Below, in pieces: positions 51,827-60,019 of a stretch of 64,000 bases of DNA. Source of the stretch: Natrononativus amylolyticus (lineage in GTDB: Archaea; Halobacteriota; Halobacteria; Halobacteriales; Natrialbaceae); the NCBI RefSeq assembly GCF_024362525.1, contig NZ_CP101458.1, positions 558,001-622,000 of the forward strand. Direction: 5' to 3'. The position numbers and the translations under genes are program-made. The stretch's first letter is position 1, and each line of letters opens with the position of its first letter. Below the pieces are notes generated by a model, which saw only the letters and a program-made list of their open reading frames with translations, searched no databases and was not told the DNA's origin.

Positions 51827-52024
51827 TTACTCCTCGGTCTCGTCCTCGTCGGCGGCCTCGAGGGCGTCCTCCGGCACGCCGGTCTCCTGGCCGTCCTCGA
51901 AGCTGATCGTGTAGGTGACGTCGCCGAACATCGATTCGATCGTCTGGGTGACGGTGCCGGTCTCGCCGTCGAACTCGCTGTGTTTGTCGTCCAGCACGAC
52001 CTGGTCGTCTTCCTCGAAGCTCAT
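51827..52024 (-). CDS. Small DUF1918/KOW-like protein
   Basis: 65 residues. The pattern DDQVVLDDKHSEFDGETGTVTQTIESMFGDVTYTISFEDGQETGVP is a small SH3-like (KOW or DUF1918-type) barrel that may bind RNA or DNA. Acidic end. The ATG at 52024 is chosen because the upstream codons are basic and lie in a promoter region. Function unknown. Confidence 0.68.
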   Translation of the reverse strand: MSFEEDDQVVLDDKHSEFDGETGTVTQTIESMFGDVTYTISFEDGQETGVPEDALEAADEDETEE

Positions 52025-52070
52025 ACTCGCAGTATCCCACCGCGGCGTAAAAAGGGACTGATTCGTGCGG

Positions 52071-52676
52071 CTACTCCTCGTCGTCGTCCGCCGCAGTCTC
52101 GTCGTCCGACCCGGCATCGCTGCGCCCCTCGCCTGCCTCGTCGTCGCTCTCATCGTCGCCGGCCATCGAGACGTCGTCCGCCGGCGGTTCGTCGGGAACC
52201 GTCGTCTTGTCGGTTGCCGGGGCGGCGTCGCCCTCGGTCGGACCGGTCATCTCGGCTGGCTCGGCAGCCGTCTCGGTCGGGTCCGTTTCGCCGGTGTCGT
52301 GTCCCTCGGGCTCCCCGACGCCGCTCGGCGGGAGCGTGTTCGAAGCGGCCATCTCGTCGTCGGTTTCGCCGGGGGTCACGTCCTCGACGTCCTCGTCCTC
52401 GCCGATCGGTCCCTCGAACGCGTCGTCGTCTTCCTCGCTCGAGCCGAGCGACCGCTGACGCTGGAGGAGCCCGACCGCGATCCAGCCGGCCCCGAACAGC
52501 AGTTTCAGGGCGCCTCGCTTGCGGTTCGTCCGGAGCAACTGCACGCCGCGGGCCACCGACACCGCGCCCGTCGCGATCGAGAGGGTCCCGTTCTCGCCGT
52601 ACTCGCCGAGGAGTTCGCGGACGGGTTCGGGAACCGACTCGCCACCGTCGGCCAGTTTCGCAGGTGCGTGTATCAT
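52071..52676 (-). CDS. Membrane-associated hypothetical protein with acidic tail
   Basis: 201 residues. N-terminal ~85 residues contain one or two hydrophobic stretches (LSIATGAVSVARGVQLL, LKLLFGAGWIAVGLLQ). The C-terminal ~115 residues are low complexity, rich in Asp, Glu, Thr, Pro and Ala, as in surface or linker regions of halophiles. No recognised domain. Confidence 0.62.
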   Translation of the reverse strand: MIHAPAKLADGGESVPEPVRELLGEYGENGTLSIATGAVSVARGVQLLRTNRKRGALKLLFGAGWIAVGLLQRQRSLGSSEEDDDAFEGPIGEDEDVEDVTPGETDDEMAASNTLPPSGVGEPEGHDTGETDPTETAAEPAEMTGPTEGDAAPATDKTTVPDEPPADDVSMAGDDESDDEAGEGRSDAGSDDETAADDDEE

Positions 52677-52735
52677 CGTCTACTCGAGGGCTACTGGAGA
52701 CAGTCGGAAAGACGTATGCCCGGCACTGGCGTGGC

Positions 52736-53413
52736 CTACTCCTCGAGTTCTGAGAGCAGCGTCTCCGCCGCGGCGCTCGAGGACGCCGGGCCACGGGCGG
52801 TGATGAGGTCGCCGTCGACGGTGACGCTGGTGTCGGCCTCGAGTTCGGCGTCCCAGTTGCCGCCCGCGGTTTTCACCTCGTCTTCGACCCAGTAGGGGAG
52901 CTTCCGGCCGTCGGGCATCAGGTCGTCGTCGTCGACGATGTCCGCCTCCCACTCGTTGGGGAAGCCGGTCACGTCGCGGCCGTTGACGACGAACGCGCCG
53001 TGGCGGTCGCGGGCGAACGCGAGGATGCCGACGGCGTGACAGACGACGAGCGCCTTGTCGCCGTTCTCGAGGGCGTCCCGGAGGAGCCGACGGGCGTCGC
53101 TGTCCTGGTTGACGTCCCACTCGGTGCCGTGGCCGCCGGGGAAGACGACGGCGTCGTAGTCGTCGGCGTCGGCTCGAGCGGTCGGAATCGGATCGTTCAA
53201 CCGCTCGTCGGACTCGTGGACCTCCCGGACGCGTTCGGCGGTGTCCTCGCCGACCTGCTCGGGGTCGGCCGACCGGTCGTCGAGCTGCGGCGGCCCGCCG
53301 GAGGGCGTCGCGACGGTGATCTCGACGCCGGCGTCCGAGAGCGTCTCGAGCGGTTCGATACACTCCTCTCCCCAGTAGCCGTGTTCGCTCACGACGAATA
53401 GCGCGGACGTCAT
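52736..53413 (-). CDS. DJ-1/PfpI-family amidotransferase-like protein
   Basis: 225 residues of the class I glutamine-amidotransferase-like superfamily. Nucleophile elbow VCHAVG with Cys125 and His126, and Glu16/Glu17 (WGEECIEPL) at the position that activates the Cys in Hsp31/DJ-1 proteins. GGHGTEWDV near 93-101 and the later NEWEADIVDDDDLMPDGRKLPYW are typical of the Hsp31-like chaperone/glyoxalase branch. Likely a chaperone or glyoxalase III rather than an amidotransferase. The ATG at 53413 leaves an upstream spurious extension of nine codons. Confidence 0.8.
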   Translation of the reverse strand: MTSALFVVSEHGYWGEECIEPLETLSDAGVEITVATPSGGPPQLDDRSADPEQVGEDTAERVREVHESDERLNDPIPTARADADDYDAVVFPGGHGTEWDVNQDSDARRLLRDALENGDKALVVCHAVGILAFARDRHGAFVVNGRDVTGFPNEWEADIVDDDDLMPDGRKLPYWVEDEVKTAGGNWDAELEADTSVTVDGDLITARGPASSSAAAETLLSELEE

Positions 53414-53467
53414 ACCCGGTTCAACGACCGTCGGTGACAAAATCCCGCGGCAGTGACCTGCAAGCCG

Positions 53468-54607
53468 TTACGTCGTCTCGACGTCGACGATGCCACAGAC
53501 GCCGACGGTCCGGTCTTCCGTCTCGAAGGGGGCGCCCGTGAGCGTCGTGGGTGTCGAGGTTCCGTCGTCGGTCCGCAGCGAGAACGCTACCGAGCGTGGA
53601 GTTCCCCGTTCGACGATCGTTTCGAACGCCTCGAGCACCCGCTCGGCGTCGTCGACGAACGCGGAGACGTGCTCCGTCTCGAGGTCCCCGGCGTCGTACC
53701 CCGTGAGCGCCGCGATCCGGTCGGCACCGCGGATGAGCCGCCCGTCGGTGTCGAACGCACAGATCGCGTCGTCGATCGCCCGCGAGACGCCGTCGACGAA
53801 CGCCCGCTCGCGTTCGATCGCCGACCGGAGCGTATGCTGGTCGCTGACGTCGGTGATGTACCCCTCGAGGAACTCCCCGCCCGTGCGTTCGTCGACGACG
53901 GCACAGCCCTGCTCGAGCACCCACTTGATCTCGCCGACCCTGTCGACGATCCGGTAGGTGTGTTCGAACCGTTCGCCGTCAGCGTCACTGACGTCGTCGA
54001 TCGTCGTCGCGAGTGCCCCCGCGTCGTCAGGGTGGACGACGTCGGTTCCCCAGACGACGTCGCCGTCGACGAACTGTTCGGGGTCGTAGCCGGTGAGTTC
54101 GTGACAGCCCCGGCTGGCGAACTCGAAGGGCCAGTCGGGCTCGTCTCGAGCGCGGTAGACCATCCCCGGAAGGTTGTTCGTCAGGGTGTCGAGCCGGCGT
54201 TCTCGCTCCCTGAGTCGCGTCTCTGCTCGAGACTCGTTGACTGCGTGCTCGATGCGGTTTGCGAGGACGGCGAACTGGTCGAGCCCGCCCTTCTGGATGT
54301 AGTCGGTGACGCCGGCGGAGATCGCTTCGCTGGCGATCTCCTCGCTTCCCCTCCCGGTGAACAGGATGAACGGAAGCTCCGACTCGCGGTTTCGAACCTC
54401 GGTGAGCAACTCGAGGCCGTCGATCGCGGGCATGTTGTAATCGCTGACGATACAGTCGACGTGACCCGCGTCGATCGTCTCGAGTGCGGATCGCGGCTGA
54501 TTCACCGTCTCGGTCGTCCACTCGTCGTGGTAACTATCGAGGTAGGACGCGACAGCGCCTGCAAAGCTCGCATCGTCGTCCACGCAGAGTACGTGGATCC
54601 GTCCCAT
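53468..54607 (-). CDS. Receiver-PAS-PAS signalling protein without kinase domain
   Basis: 379 residues. A CheY-like receiver covers ~1-120, with phospho-acceptor Asp56 (VSDYNMPAIDG), acidic cluster Asp10-12 and Lys106 (YIQKGG). Two PAS domains follow: about 140-255 (LPGMVYRARDEPDWPFEFAS, then WVLEQGCAVVDE) and 265-375 (DDAICAFDTDGRLIRGADRIAALTGYDAGDLE). The protein ends after PAS2 with no histidine-kinase core or HTH. The ATG at 54607 has a TATA box 25 bases before it. Confidence 0.85.
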   Translation of the reverse strand: MGRIHVLCVDDDASFAGAVASYLDSYHDEWTTETVNQPRSALETIDAGHVDCIVSDYNMPAIDGLELLTEVRNRESELPFILFTGRGSEEIASEAISAGVTDYIQKGGLDQFAVLANRIEHAVNESRAETRLRERERRLDTLTNNLPGMVYRARDEPDWPFEFASRGCHELTGYDPEQFVDGDVVWGTDVVHPDDAGALATTIDDVSDADGERFEHTYRIVDRVGEIKWVLEQGCAVVDERTGGEFLEGYITDVSDQHTLRSAIERERAFVDGVSRAIDDAICAFDTDGRLIRGADRIAALTGYDAGDLETEHVSAFVDDAERVLEAFETIVERGTPRSVAFSLRTDDGTSTPTTLTGAPFETEDRTVGVCGIVDVETT

Positions 54608-54628
54608 AGCGGGGGTATTACGTACGGT

Positions 54629-54634
54629 GATAAA
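54629..54634 (-). promoter_or_regulatory. TATA box of the receiver-PAS gene
   Basis: Minus-strand TTTATC is centred about 25 bases before the ATG at 54607. An AT-rich run (TTAAAATTATTTTTGGG, about 54661-54677) further upstream lies between the two divergent genes. Confidence 0.45.
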
Positions 54635-54784
54635 TTCGCTTCGCAAGAGGACGTCACAGATTAAAATTATTTTTGGGGAGACGCCAGAGTCGGCAGTGCC
54701 GGCGCGATGGGTACCGAAACGACCCGTCAGTTCGGGCGAAGGAGCCTTTAACACGGTTCGTGAGGTAGTACCCTGGTGATCCGT

Positions 54785-55243
54785 ATGGTAGGAAGACCGA
54801 ACCCGTTTCGCGGTCTCGAGGAGGTGTTCGAACGATTGAACCGGCAGTTCGAGGACGCCGCTCGCACCTGGGAGTCGGACGTCGACACCCGCGTCGGCTT
54901 CGGCTGGTCCGTCGGCGACGGGTCGAACGGGCTCGACGTCGCCGAGTACGACGAGGAGTTCGTCGTCACCGTCGACGTACCGGGGTACGAGAAAGAGGAC
55001 ATCGAGGTGCGGCTGTCGGGGGAGACGCTCCACGTCGCCGGCGAGCGCGAGCGGGAAACCGACGAGGAAGCCGACACCTACCTCCGGCGCGAGCGGACGG
55101 CCCGGTCGTTCAGCCGGCGGGTCCGGCTTCCCGACCCGGTCGACGCCGAGGACGTCTCCGCCAGCGTCGACAACGGCGTGCTGACGGTAACGCTCGCGAA
55201 GCTCGAGCCCGCGTCGGCGTCGCGGTCGATCGACATCGAGTGA
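54785..55243 (+). CDS. Hsp20/alpha-crystallin small heat shock protein
   Basis: 152 residues. The alpha-crystallin domain covers about 50-140: LDVAEYDEEFVVTVDVPGYEKEDIEVRLSGETLHV (in two runs), R-rich RRERTARSFSRRVRLP and the closing strand VDNGVLTVTLAK. N-terminal EEVFERLNRQFEDA is a short helical region. It prevents aggregation of unfolded proteins. The ATG at 54785 is used; a GTG three codons earlier is possible. CTTTAACA about 35 bases upstream is a plausible promoter. Confidence 0.88.
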   Translation: MVGRPNPFRGLEEVFERLNRQFEDAARTWESDVDTRVGFGWSVGDGSNGLDVAEYDEEFVVTVDVPGYEKEDIEVRLSGETLHVAGERERETDEEADTYLRRERTARSFSRRVRLPDPVDAEDVSASVDNGVLTVTLAKLEPASASRSIDIE

Positions 55244-55328
55244 GCGCCTCGGACGGACGACCGTCCGTTAGCTTCGGCACACCCACGACTGCCGCGGTGA
55301 CGTCGGCAAGCCGGCACAGCGGACCGCC

Positions 55329-56351
55329 TCAACCGTCGTCGTCGGCCCGCCCGTCCAGGTTCAACACGTCGAAAAACCGCCGGCTGACTCGACGGCTGAC
55401 GAACGCGAGGAGCGCCTCGTCGTCGTCACCGTCGGCCTCGTCGGCGAACAGGCCGAGTTCGATCCGGCCGCCCGCCATGTCGTGGTGGCCCCCCACCGAG
55501 CCGATCGAGCCGTAGCCGGCCGTGAGCGTCTCCCCTATGTGAATCCGGGGGTCGATCGACCGGCCGCTCATTCGGATCGTCCCGTTGACGACGCCGTAGA
55601 CGAGCACCGTGTCCACGCCCTCGAGGTTGAGCAGGTAGTCAGCCGCCTGCGGCAGCGCGTCGGTTTCGGTCGTGCGCCCGACGCTCGCGACCAGCGAGGA
55701 ACCACGCCGCTCGCGCGATCTGATCGCCCGACCGATGGCGTCGATCGTCGCCGGCGAGAACGCCGTGCCGTACAGCTGCTCGAGGAGTTCGAGGTCGGCG
55801 TCGGGGTACACCGCGAGGGCGGCCTCGTACTCCCGTTCGGTGGGCTCGCGGACGAAATCCAGGCGCTCCCGGTGGAGGGCGAACAGCAGCGCCGAGGCCA
55901 GCCTGGTCGTCAGCGACACGTCGAGGTCGAGCAGGTACTCGACGAAGATCGTCGACGTCGAGCCGTAGTCGACGCGGACGTCGACGAACGTGGCGTCGAT
56001 CTCCGGTCCGGGGTGGTGGTCGACGACGACGTCCGGTCCGATCGACACCGGAACTGTCGTGTTCGCCTCCGGCCGGGAGTGGTCGACGAAGGCGATGCAG
56101 TCGTGGTCCTCGAGCGAGACCGCGCCGATCGCCTCGACGCCGACGTCGAGCATGTTGACGAACGCCCGGTTCTGCTGGTGGGAGATCTCGCCGCCGTAGA
56201 CGATCGAGATCTCCTCGACGCCGGCGTCTCTCGCGATCGTCTCGAGGGCGAGCGCGCTCGCGAGACAGTCCGGATCCGGATTGTCGTGACAGACGATCGC
56301 GAGCGAGTCGGCCTCCTCGAGAACGGCCGACAGCTCGGCTGACCGAGACAT
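55329..56351 (-). CDS. DHH/DHHA1-family phosphoesterase (NrnA/RecJ-like)
   Basis: 340 residues. Metal-binding motifs are complete: HDNPDPDCLASA (22-33), DHSRPEAN, VVVDHHPGPE and the DHHA1 signature GGHHDMAGG near 296. Length and absence of extra domains fit NrnA-like oligoribonuclease/pAp phosphatase or haloarchaeal RecJ-like exonucleases. A preceding M in frame ten codons earlier is possible, but ATG at 56351 is favoured by the MSRSAELSAVLEEAD start. Substrate (nanoRNA or cyclic dinucleotide) is inferred. Confidence 0.84.
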   Translation of the reverse strand: MSRSAELSAVLEEADSLAIVCHDNPDPDCLASALALETIARDAGVEEISIVYGGEISHQQNRAFVNMLDVGVEAIGAVSLEDHDCIAFVDHSRPEANTTVPVSIGPDVVVDHHPGPEIDATFVDVRVDYGSTSTIFVEYLLDLDVSLTTRLASALLFALHRERLDFVREPTEREYEAALAVYPDADLELLEQLYGTAFSPATIDAIGRAIRSRERRGSSLVASVGRTTETDALPQAADYLLNLEGVDTVLVYGVVNGTIRMSGRSIDPRIHIGETLTAGYGSIGSVGGHHDMAGGRIELGLFADEADGDDDEALLAFVSRRVSRRFFDVLNLDGRADDDG

Positions 56352-56481
56352 GAATCGGGATACGGCGTCCGGACGCTTCAACGTCCCGCCGATTGTCCGG
56401 GCCTACGGTACGGAAACGAAGAATTGTCGACGGTAGTCGCGCGCTATCGACGGTTCGATTCGACCGACCGCGCGGGTGGGG

Positions 56482-56946
56482 TTACTCGGGTCGCGTCTTG
56501 ATCATGAACTTCATGTCACCCTCGAAGACGACATCCTCGTCCTGGGTGGTCATCGTCGTGTCGATGACGACGAGGCCGGCGTCGTCGCGACTCGAGAACT
56601 CCTTGGTCTCCGTGACCTCCATCGCCAGCGAGATCGTGTCACCCATCTTGACGGGGGCGGGGATGTCCATGTAGTTCATCCCCAGGAACGCGAGGACGGT
56701 TCGCTCTAAGAAGCCACAGCGGTAGACGAAGCCGGTCGCCAGGATGAACGTCATCGGGCCGTGGGCGACGCGCTCGCCGAAGTACTCCTCGTCTGCGTAG
56801 TGGCGATTCGTGTGCAGCTCTGTCCAGTCGGCAGAGACCATCGAGTGAACGACGAAATCCGTCTCGGTGACCGTTCGCCCGACGCTCTGGAACTCCTGGC
56901 CCTCCTCGAAGTCCTCGAAGTAGTGTGGCTCGTAGCTGTACGGCAT
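56482..56946 (-). CDS. MaoC-family acyl-CoA hydratase
   Basis: 154 residues. Hot-dog fold with the hydratase segment FFEDFEEGQEF-like start (YFEDFEEGQEFQSVGRTVTET), then TELHTNRHYADEEYFGERVAHGPMTFILATGFVYRCGF and the closing MDIPAPVKMGDTISLAMEVTET. It carries a slightly longer loop than the MaoC at 27628. Likely R-specific enoyl-CoA hydratase; substrate unknown. It stands alone. Confidence 0.82.
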   Translation of the reverse strand: MPYSYEPHYFEDFEEGQEFQSVGRTVTETDFVVHSMVSADWTELHTNRHYADEEYFGERVAHGPMTFILATGFVYRCGFLERTVLAFLGMNYMDIPAPVKMGDTISLAMEVTETKEFSSRDDAGLVVIDTTMTTQDEDVVFEGDMKFMIKTRPE

Positions 56947-57057
56947 ACTCTCCGCTTCTCCGGATGTGACCTTTAATGGTGAGGATTCGGCCGTGACTCG
57001 AGGGAAGACCGAGTCAGCGGGGTAAGCGCAGACGGCTACCGATCGTCGCCGCGAGCG

Positions 57058-57561
57058 TCAGTAACCGCCAGCATCGTCACCGTCGTCGTCATCTGTCTCC
57101 GCCGCCTCGCCGACGAGAATCTCACCTACCATTCCGTCATCGGCGTGCGGTTCGCAGACGTACTCGTACCGACCCTCGTCCTCGAAGGTGTGCTCGTGGG
57201 TTTCCCCCTCGTCAGCGATCTCCGGGACCCCTTCCCAGTCGGCCCCCTCAGGTTGTCCTTCGACCGCAACGTTGTGGCCGCTGTCTTCCCAGACGAACTC
57301 GACCGTTACGCCCGGCTCGATCTCGAGGACATCGGGATCGAAGCGGTGGTCTCCATCCGGGCCGACGAGAACGGTTTCGTCCGCCTCGTCGTTCTCGTCA
57401 TCACCGTTTTCGTCGTCGTTCTCGCCAACCTCTTCATCGTCGTCGGCACCGTTCGGATCGATCTCCTCGTCGTCACCCGGATCCTCGCCGTTCCCGGTGC
57501 AGCCGGCGACGGCGATGCTCGCGCCGGTCGCGACCAGGAGCCCGCGTCGTGAAAGTCGCAT
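57058..57561 (-). CDS. Halocyanin-type blue copper lipoprotein
   Basis: 167 residues. Tat-type lipoprotein signal SRRGLLVATGASIAVAGC with lipidated Cys21, then a ~40-residue Asp/Glu/Asn spacer. The cupredoxin domain (from about 65) has all four copper ligands: His96 (SGHNVAV), Cys136, His139 and Met144 (YVCEPHADDGMVG). It acts as an extracellular electron carrier in respiration. It ends in a short Asp-rich tail. Confidence 0.9.
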   Translation of the reverse strand: MRLSRRGLLVATGASIAVAGCTGNGEDPGDDEEIDPNGADDDEEVGENDDENGDDENDEADETVLVGPDGDHRFDPDVLEIEPGVTVEFVWEDSGHNVAVEGQPEGADWEGVPEIADEGETHEHTFEDEGRYEYVCEPHADDGMVGEILVGEAAETDDDDGDDAGGY

Positions 57562-57642
57562 GGCCGAACTGGCGCGGACTGGACGTATGAGAGTTTTCCG
57601 AACTCAGTCCAAAATTGATCCCAGGTTCACGTTCGCACCCGA

Positions 57643-57945
57643 TCAGAGCCAGGTGATCCGAAACAGGATGAGCAACGCGAGCGTTTCCAGCCCGCACAGG
57701 AGAACCATCCCGATCTGGACGTCGGTTCCCGCGTTGACGAACCAGCGGATGAACGCCGGATGGAGCCGGTAGAAGTACAGCCAGAGACCGTTCTGGATCA
57801 ACAGGAACGCCGCGAACACGAGCAACCCGAGCGTGTGACTGGCCCCGTGCTGGCGGTAGTTACGGACCCAGACCGAACCGAGCGCCAGCAACAGCAGGAC
57901 GTTTATCGCTGCGGCGATCACGGCCGTCGTCAGCAAGGGCGTCAT
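57643..57945 (-). CDS. Small three-helix membrane protein (DUF7521-like)
   Basis: 100 residues. Helices: LLTTAVIAAAINVLLLLALGSVW, LGLLVFAAFLLIQNGLWLYFY and VQIGMVLLCGLETLALLILF. Basic turns YRQHGASH and RLHPAFIRW. It lies 56 bases after the wHTH gene and 82 before the halocyanin, in the same orientation, forming a three-gene cluster. Function unknown; family name from memory. Confidence 0.68.
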   Translation of the reverse strand: MTPLLTTAVIAAAINVLLLLALGSVWVRNYRQHGASHTLGLLVFAAFLLIQNGLWLYFYRLHPAFIRWFVNAGTDVQIGMVLLCGLETLALLILFRITWL

Positions 57946-58000
57946 CCGTCTCCCCCTCGTCGCGGTTCCCTAATGTGTGTTGTCCAAAATTGGTCCATAG

Positions 58001-58285
58001 TCACTCCTCCGGATCGACCGTCTCGAGGATCTCCTCGACGAGTTCCCAGTTCGATCTCGCCTGGTCGGTGAACAGGTAGACGGCGGCGTACTCGTCGCCG
58101 CTTCTCCTGACGACGTTGTTCTTCGTGAGTACCTCGAGATGGTGGCGGATCGTCGTGTAGTCCATGTCCAGCCCGGTCGCGAGTTGATTCGCGTTCTGCG
58201 GTCGCTCGTCCAGCGCCCTGAGGATCCGCACCCGCGTCGGACCACCTCGGGAACTGGCCAGCACGTACCACAGTACGCCCTCCAT
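58001..58285 (-). CDS. ArsR-type winged-helix regulator
   Basis: 94 residues. HTH: GGPTRVRILRALDERPQNANQLATGLDMDYTTIRHHLEVLTKNNVV, wing RRSGDEYAAVYLFTDQA and a short C-terminal helix with SNWELVEEILETV. No metal-binding Cys motif is visible. Likely regulates the membrane protein and halocyanin that follow. The ATG is clear. Confidence 0.82.
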   Translation of the reverse strand: MEGVLWYVLASSRGGPTRVRILRALDERPQNANQLATGLDMDYTTIRHHLEVLTKNNVVRRSGDEYAAVYLFTDQARSNWELVEEILETVDPEE

Positions 58286-58355
58286 CTATCCCTCCGTTCT
58301 CACAGTTGCGTGTTAAATCCGCCGCCGGTGGCGGTGACGGTTCGGTCCATCGCTC

Positions 58356-59183
58356 TCATCGTCCGAGGGTCGCGCTCGTCTCGCCGAGGACGAACGACCG
58401 AAGCCAGTAGCTGAGTTCGTCGATGGCGATGACGACGACGAACACGATCCCGAGCAGGACGACGGCCCTGTCGTAGGCGAAGAACTCCAGGTAGCCCATG
58501 ATGTAGTAACCGATGCCGCCCGCGCCGACGATCCCGATCGCGGCGGCGTGGCGAACGTTGTACTCGAACATGAAAAACGCCTGGCTGAGCACGGCGTCTG
58601 CGGCCTGCGGGAGGACCACGAACCGAAGCACCTGGAGCCGACTTGCTCCCAGCACCCCCACCGCCTCCATCGGCTCCGCCTCGAGCCTCTCGAAGGCCTC
58701 GTACTCGAGTTTTCCGACGAAGCCGATGGTGTAGAGGGTGATCGCGAGGACCCCTGCGAGCGGGCCCGTCCCGACGAGGATCACGAAGATGACCGCCCAC
58801 AGGATGCTCGGGAGAACCCGGACCCCGGCGAGCAACCACCTGGCGGGTATGTTCACGGACCGGGGGAACAGCGTCCGACTGGCCATGAGGCTCACCGGCA
58901 GGCTCAGGGTAACGCCTGCGAGCGTCCCCAGATAGGCGATGTACAGCGTTTCCAGGAGCCCGCGGAGGCCGACCTCGAGGACGCTCGTATCCGGCGGGAT
59001 CGACGCGTCGAACAGGAACCCGACCCCCGCCCAGGCCCGCGAGAGGCTCGCCTGGTGAAGGTCCAGCGCCAGGGCGCACCAGACGGCCAGGACGAGGGCG
59101 AAACTCGCCAGGATGGTGCCAGCGGCTGACTCGAGGCGTTCCGGGACGGATCTGCTGCGTTCGACCGTCTCCGGACCGGTCAT
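58356..59183 (-). CDS. phnE: PhnE-type ABC transporter permease
   Basis: 275 residues, six helices. Permease EAA loop LEAEPMEAVGVLGASRLQVLRF near 170, followed by GIVGAGGIGYYIMGYLEFFAYDRA, the PhnE signature. Its ATG overlaps the ATPase stop by four bases (59180-59183). An N-terminal 20-residue cytoplasmic region precedes the first helix. Family members import phosphonate, phosphite or other anions; the true cargo here is uncertain because of the DtxR-like box in the operon promoter. Confidence 0.83.
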   Translation of the reverse strand: MTGPETVERSRSVPERLESAAGTILASFALVLAVWCALALDLHQASLSRAWAGVGFLFDASIPPDTSVLEVGLRGLLETLYIAYLGTLAGVTLSLPVSLMASRTLFPRSVNIPARWLLAGVRVLPSILWAVIFVILVGTGPLAGVLAITLYTIGFVGKLEYEAFERLEAEPMEAVGVLGASRLQVLRFVVLPQAADAVLSQAFFMFEYNVRHAAAIGIVGAGGIGYYIMGYLEFFAYDRAVVLLGIVFVVVIAIDELSYWLRSFVLGETSATLGR

Positions 59184-59956
59184 GGGTCGTCCACCCGACT
59201 TTGCGAGTCGTGTTCGTGGGGCGGCGTCGATCCGTCGGCGCCCCGGCACGAAGTCGGCCTCGGACCGGCAGACGTCCGGATACCACCGTCTTCCAGGCGG
59301 AGCAGTCGATCCGAAATTTCGTCGGCCACCTCGAGGTCGTGTTCGACGACGACGACCGTCATTCCCGTCTCCGCCTGCAGTGCCCGAAGGCAGTCCACGA
59401 TCGATCGGGCCGTCTCCGCGTCGAGTTCGGAGAGCATCTCGTCGGCCAGCAACACGCGCGGCTCCTGGACGAACGCCCGGGCGATCGCCACCCGCCGCCG
59501 CTGGCCCCCGGAGAGTTCTGCGACCCGGCGGTGTTCCGTACCGGCGAGGCCGACCGACTCGATCGCGACACGGGCATCCCGTTCCGCGGATTCCGGGAAC
59601 CGTCCCAGTAAACTTCTCGTTCTCCCGAGTTCCGAGAGCGTTCCGTGGAGTACGTTCCGGAGCACCGTGGCGTGGGTTACGAGGCCCAGCCCCTGCGGAA
59701 TGTACCCCAGCGCGCCCCTCGGCGGGGACCGCGGAAGCGTCGCGTCGAGGACCATCGCCTCGCCCTCGAGCGGGGGGAGGATGCCGGCGAGGGTCTTCAA
59801 CAGCGTGCTTTTCCCGCATCCGCTGCGACCCACGACCGCCAGCGTCGCGCCGGCCTCGACGGTAACTGTGAGATCCTCGAGTACGGGCGCCCCACCGTAG
59901 CCGACGGCGAGGTTTCGACAGCGGATCGTCGGTGGGGAGTCGGTCACAGCGGACAC
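59180..59956 (-). CDS. phnC: PhnC-type ABC transporter ATP-binding protein
   Basis: 258 residues, GTG start. Walker A GRSGCGKST (43-51), Q-loop YIPQGLGLV, signature AELSGGQRRRVAIARAF, Walker B VLLADEMLSELD (Asp-Glu followed by Met in place of Pro) and switch His in VEHDLEVADEI. The last ~30 residues are a hydrophilic tail. Partner of PhnE and PhnD. The Walker B Met is a small departure from the usual DEP and might reflect a divergent subfamily. Confidence 0.85.
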   Translation of the reverse strand: MSAVTDSPPTIRCRNLAVGYGGAPVLEDLTVTVEAGATLAVVGRSGCGKSTLLKTLAGILPPLEGEAMVLDATLPRSPPRGALGYIPQGLGLVTHATVLRNVLHGTLSELGRTRSLLGRFPESAERDARVAIESVGLAGTEHRRVAELSGGQRRRVAIARAFVQEPRVLLADEMLSELDAETARSIVDCLRALQAETGMTVVVVEHDLEVADEISDRLLRLEDGGIRTSAGPRPTSCRGADGSTPPHEHDSQSRVDDP

Positions 59957-60019
59957 CTCGCGGCAGTCGTCGAGTTCTCGGCGGTCCCGGACCGGTTCGT
60001 CGTTTCGACTCTCATTTCG

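Noticed and set aside
51827..52153. N-terminal extension of the small KOW-like protein (44 residues)
   Set aside because: Extra residues are Arg/Thr-rich, overlap the neighbouring gene's 3' end and do not look like protein; ATG at 52024 preferred.
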